Assembly (NCBI GenBank): GCA_023475455.1
Contig: JAMCVR010000247.1
Location: forward strand, 1-10,089
Length of the DNA stretch: 10,089 nucleotides
Source of the DNA: Thermoplasmatota archaeon
Lineage (GTDB): Bacteria; Pseudomonadota; Gammaproteobacteria; Burkholderiales; Thiobacillaceae
Reading direction: 5' to 3'
The notes beneath the pieces are model-generated. The model was given only the letters and a program-made list of their open reading frames with translations, did no database searches and was not told the DNA's origin. Shown here one piece after another: positions 7,634 to 10,089 of this stretch; the stretch's first letter is position 1; every line of letters starts with the position of its first letter. Made by a program: the position numbers and the translations under genes.

Positions 7634-7698
7634 TAAGCCGAGCGTCGGCAAGAGCGCGGCATGGGAGCAGTATTTTCTCGTTCGCACAGGAGATCATG

Positions 7699-8064
7699 AT
7701 GAAACGCGTTTCAATGTTGGCCCTTGCCCTTTGCATGGCGATGGGCGTCGCAGCGCCTGCCGCGGCCCAGATGCAGAGCCGTGACCCGATGCAGATGCAG
7801 GATGGCGAGCGCATCTATGGATCGGAACTGATGACGCCGCAGGAACGCAGCGAATATCAGGCCCGCATGCGCGCCCTGAAAACCGAGCCGGAGCGCGAGG
7901 CCTTCCGCCTGGAGCAACACAAGAAGATGCAGGAGCGCGCCAAGGCCCAAGGCAAGACCCTGCCCGACATGCCTCCCGGCATGGGCCCCGGCATGGGCCC
8001 CGGCATGATGGGCCCGGGCGACGGCAAGGGCATGGGGCCGGGCATGGGACCCAAGGGGTACTGA
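7699..8064 (+). CDS. Small exported methionine-rich protein, possible metal-related function
   Basis: A 121-residue protein with a clear Sec signal peptide: MKR, a hydrophobic stretch, then AAPAAAQ with likely cleavage after A23. The mature part has a helical charged core, GSELMTPQERSEYQARMRAL (about 41-60) running to about residue 85. It then has a low-complexity tail of PGMG repeats (about 93-118). Methionine makes up 17 of 121 residues. The core resembles a small periplasmic family seen beside metal efflux and two-component genes in betaproteobacteria; this is recalled and not searched. Methionine-rich tails bind Cu(I)/Ag(I) in other proteins, so a copper role is plausible but inferred. 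Spy/CpxP-like chaperones are an alternative. Two ATGs stand in frame (7696, 7699); the second is preferred because AGGAG (7688-7692) lies six bases before it. It is convergent with the sensor kinase. Confidence 0.75.
   Translation: MKRVSMLALALCMAMGVAAPAAAQMQSRDPMQMQDGERIYGSELMTPQERSEYQARMRALKTEPEREAFRLEQHKKMQERAKAQGKTLPDMPPGMGPGMGPGMMGPGDGKGMGPGMGPKGY
7978..8052 (+). repeat. GMGP-coding microrepeat at the end of the Met-rich gene
   Basis: The 12-base unit GGCATGGGCCCC is repeated at 7978-8001, followed by degenerate units to 8052. It encodes runs of PGMG and GMGP separated by MGPGDGK. Such short in-frame repeats are prone to slippage, so tail length probably varies between strains. Confidence 0.7.
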
Positions 8065-8098
8065 AGCCGCCGGGCGGCTGGCACTCGCCCCGCGGGGC
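8065..8098. terminator. Hairpins between convergent genes
   Basis: The 38-bp space between the stop of the Met-rich gene and the end of the kinase gene holds two GC structures. AGCCGCC/GGCGGCT (8065-8071 with 8073-8079) forms a stem with a tight loop. GCCCCGCGGGGC (8087-8098) is a perfect 12-base palindrome. The position suits a bidirectional terminator. No T-runs are present. Confidence 0.4.
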
Positions 8099-8102
8099 CG
8101 GT

Positions 8103-9479
8103 TCAGCCCTGGCCTGATGCGCGGCTGAAGCGCAGCGTGGCGGCGAGCCCGTGGCCGCCGTCCGCGCGCTGCAGTCCGTCGCCCAGTTCGAGTTGCGCAT
8201 GCGATAGCGCGGTGATGCGGGCGACGATGGACAGCCCCAGCCCGCAGCCCTCGCCTTCGACCTTGCCGCGCACAAAGCGCGCGCTCAACTGCGAGCGCAG
8301 GGCCGGCGCGACGCCCGGGCCGTTGTCGGCCACGCTGATCGCACAGCCCGTTTCGCCGCACCTCTGGCGCACCTCGATGCGCGCGCCTTCGCCCGCATAG
8401 CGCAGCGCGTTGTCCACCAGGTTGCGCACCGCAATCCGCAACCAGGCCGGCGCCACCACGATGCGGCATCCCGCCGTTGCATCGAGCACCAGGGTTTGCG
8501 CCTGCCGCCGGGCCTGCGGCGCCAGTTCGGCAGCCACCTCGGCGAGGATTTCCGCCGGATCCAGCGGCTGCGGTGCGGCGCCCTGGCTGGCTGGGTCGAC
8601 GCGCGCCAGGGTCAGCAACTGCTCGACCAGGTGGGTCATGCGGTCGACGCCGGCGATCACCTGAACCAGCGCGTGCTGCCGGCTGTCGTCCGCTTGCGCG
8701 CGCAGCGCGACCTGAGCCTGCACTTTCAGGGCCGCCAGCGGCGTGCGCAGTTCGTGCGCCGCATCCGCGGTGAAGCGGCGCTCGTTGTCGAAGGCCTCGG
8801 TGACGCGCCGGATCAGCGCGTTGAGCGCACTGCGCAGCGGGGCGATTTCGCTTGGCAGCGGGGCCGATTCGTCGAGCGGCGCCAGCGCCTGCGCATCGAG
8901 CGCGCCGACCTGCCGCGCCACCGCGTCCACCGGCCGCAGCGCGCGGCTGACGACCCACCATACGGCGAGCGCCATCAGCGGCAGCGCCAGCGCGGCAGGC
9001 AGCAGCAGCGACAGCCCGATCTCGCGCGCCAGGCGCTCACGCGCGGCATAGGACTGACCGACCACCACGCGGTATTCCGCGTCCTCATCCTGTGCCGCAT
9101 AAAAGCGCCAGCGTTCCCCCTGGTGCGGGCGCTCGCTGAAGCCGGGTGCCGCCCCGACCTCAAATCCGGCGTGGCCCGGCGAGGTCACCAGGCGCCGGGC
9201 CTCTCCATCCTTGCTGATCCATACCTCGAAGGCGATCGGCACCGGGTAGCGCCGGGCGTGCTCGTGCAGTTCCTTCACGAAATGCTCGACCTCGCCGCCC
9301 GCCACGATCGCCAGCAGCGTCTCCCCCACCTGCGTCAGCTGGTTGTCGAGCAGCTCGTCCGCTTCATGGTGGGCGCGCTGGTAGACCACCAGCGTCGACA
9401 GCAGCCAGATCGCCGCCACCGAGCTGGTCAGCAGCCAGACCAGCCGGCGGCGCAGCGAGTAGTCGGCGGCGCCGTTCAT
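8103..9479 (-). CDS. Two-component sensor histidine kinase (QseC-like)
   Basis: A 458-residue inner-membrane kinase. Membrane segment 1 is about residues 13-33, a roughly 120-residue periplasmic sensor region follows, and membrane segment 2 is about 155-178, then a HAMP-like linker (RALRPVDAVARQV, 179-191). The H box FTADAAHELRTPLAALK places the phospho-acceptor at H242. The N box RNLVDNALRY (352-361), G1 DNGPGV (385-390) and G2 GCGLGLSI (411-418) complete the ATP-binding domain. All key residues are present and the length is normal for the family. The ATG overlaps the response regulator stop as ATGA (9479-9476), so the two are translationally coupled. The signal sensed is not shown by the sequence. 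Proximity to an efflux channel gene and a Met-rich periplasmic protein suggests metal or envelope stress, as inference only. Confidence 0.92.
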   Translation of the reverse strand: MNGAADYSLRRRLVWLLTSSVAAIWLLSTLVVYQRAHHEADELLDNQLTQVGETLLAIVAGGEVEHFVKELHEHARRYPVPIAFEVWISKDGEARRLVTSPGHAGFEVGAAPGFSERPHQGERWRFYAAQDEDAEYRVVVGQSYAARERLAREIGLSLLLPAALALPLMALAVWWVVSRALRPVDAVARQVGALDAQALAPLDESAPLPSEIAPLRSALNALIRRVTEAFDNERRFTADAAHELRTPLAALKVQAQVALRAQADDSRQHALVQVIAGVDRMTHLVEQLLTLARVDPASQGAAPQPLDPAEILAEVAAELAPQARRQAQTLVLDATAGCRIVVAPAWLRIAVRNLVDNALRYAGEGARIEVRQRCGETGCAISVADNGPGVAPALRSQLSARFVRGKVEGEGCGLGLSIVARITALSHAQLELGDGLQRADGGHGLAATLRFSRASGQG

Positions 9480-10089
9480 GCCGCGGAGGCCATGTAACCG
9501 ACCCCCCGCATGGTGCGGATCAGTTCGTTGCCGAGCTTGCGGCGCAGATGGTGGATATGGACCTCGATCGCGTTGCTGTCGACCGCGTCGTTCCAGGTAT
9601 AGAGCTGCTCTTCCAGTGCGCGCCGGGTCAGCACGCGGCCGGCGTTTTGCAGCAGCAGATGCAGCAGATCGAATTCGCGCGGCGTCAGTTCAACGGGTTG
9701 GCCGGCGCGCGTCACCGTGCGCGCCGCCGGGTTGAGTTCGATCTCGCCCAGCGTCAGCACCGGCTCCGGGCGGCCGTGCGCACGGCGCACCAGGGCGCGC
9801 AGGCGGGCGGCGATCTCGTCCAGATCGAAGGGCTTCAGCACGTAGTCGTCGGCGCCCAGATCGAGGCCGCGCACCTTGTCTTCCAGCTGGTCGCGCGCGG
9901 TGAGGATGAGCACCGGCGTCGCGTCGTGACGACCGCGCAGCCATTGCAGGACCGACAGCCCGTCGCGCTTCGGCAGTCCCAGATCGAGCACCATGGCGGC
10001 GAAAGTTTCGGTCGACAGCGCGGCCACCGCGGCCTCGCCGTCGCGCAGCCAGTCGACCGCGTAGCCGGCCTGCGTCAGCCCGGCCTTGA
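9476..10089 (-). CDS. OmpR-family response regulator (QseB-like), 5' end beyond window
   Basis: The frame is open to the right edge. The visible 203 residues begin KAGLTQAGYAVDWLRDGEAA, so only about 16 N-terminal residues, including the acidic DD pair, are missing. The receiver domain shows the phospho-acceptor in VLDLGLPKRDG (visible residue 35), the conserved T in ILTARD (63) and K in VLKPFDLDE (85). The C-terminal winged helix has LTPREFDLLHLLL, the recognition-helix region DSNAIEVHIHHLRRKLG and the closing TMRGVGYM. It would bind promoter DNA when phosphorylated by the adjacent kinase, whose start codon overlaps its stop. A GTG at 10027 is not the real start because the conserved receiver sequence continues upstream of it. 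Target promoters are unknown; none of the spacers here shows an obvious direct-repeat site. Confidence 0.92.
   Translation of the reverse strand, partial: KAGLTQAGYAVDWLRDGEAAVAALSTETFAAMVLDLGLPKRDGLSVLQWLRGRHDATPVLILTARDQLEDKVRGLDLGADDYVLKPFDLDEIAARLRALVRRAHGRPEPVLTLGEIELNPAARTVTRAGQPVELTPREFDLLHLLLQNAGRVLTRRALEEQLYTWNDAVDSNAIEVHIHHLRRKLGNELIRTMRGVGYMASAA

Larger units (their letters stand above)
6353..7848 (+). repeat. Tandem duplication D, 747-bp unit
   Basis: Positions 6353-7101 match 7100-7848 at an offset of 747 with no difference seen. The junction shares only GC (7100-7101). Flanking bases differ (a at 6352 against c at 7099, t at 7102 against a at 7849). The unit holds the last 155 codons of the TolC-family gene, the intergenic region, and the first 50 codons of the Met-rich gene. 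Collapsing one copy gives a simple order: TolC-like gene, spacer, Met-rich gene, convergent kinase. Confidence 0.95.

Noticed and set aside
1..7848. Transposon or integron origin of the repeats
   Set aside because: No transposase, recombinase, terminal inverted repeats or attachment sites are seen, and each copy is directly adjacent to its source with junction homology of 10 bp or less.
7978..8052. CRISPR-like or regulatory short repeats
   Set aside because: The units are 12 bases, adjacent, in frame and encode GMGP, so this is a coding microrepeat without spacers.
7711..8961. 416-residue - strand frame across the Met-rich gene and kinase
   Set aside because: It is out of frame with the kinase, whose boxes are all in the 8103-9479 frame, and it is Arg/Ala/Gly-rich shadow sequence.

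Overview
The window is GC-rich chromosomal DNA, most likely from a betaproteobacterium of the Thiobacillus/Nitrosomonadales type. This is inferred from the coding bias, the DUF721 (DciA-like)/secA neighbourhood, and the protein wording of SecA, the TolC-family protein and the QseB/QseC-like regulators. No RNA gene, insertion sequence, integrase, CRISPR array or phage gene was seen.

Layout. Positions 1-127 are a gene fragment identical to part of the DUF721 gene further right. Positions 128-232 are the last codons of an unrecognised + strand gene. The intact DUF721/DciA-like gene lies on the - strand (276-707). A 91-bp divergent spacer with a strong dyad separates it from secA (799-4623, +). 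secA is followed closely by two small conserved-type genes: a 75-residue protein (4636-4863) and a 148-residue protein with seven cysteines (4909-5355). Next come a reduced TolC-family efflux gene (about 5811-6818) and a small exported methionine-rich protein (7699-8064). These converge on a - strand two-component system: a sensor kinase (8103-9479) and an OmpR-family response regulator (9476 to beyond the right edge), which overlap by ATGA.

The main anomaly is a cluster of direct tandem duplications with no difference seen between copies. Three are fully in view: 1098 bp inside secA, 361 bp over the end of the cysteine-rich gene, and 747 bp over the end of the TolC gene plus the start of the Met-rich gene. 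A fourth, with 532-bp spacing, is half visible at the left edge. The three measurable junctions carry only 10, 3 and 2 bp of shared sequence. The secA copy is in frame, giving a 1274-residue protein instead of about 908. The TolC homologue also lacks its signal peptide, an internal segment and its normal C-terminus. This many identical duplications in about 8 kb, one of them splitting an essential ATPase, points first to an assembly or library artefact. A genuine burst of microhomology-mediated rearrangement is the alternative, and raw reads would decide.

Functionally, the left half is housekeeping: replication-helicase loading or DUF721, and Sec protein export. The right half resembles a small envelope or metal-stress module (efflux channel, Met-rich periplasmic protein, two-component regulator). 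The metal link is inferred from the Met-rich repeats and the neighbourhood. I found no convincing new biological system. The rearrangement pattern is what deserves attention.
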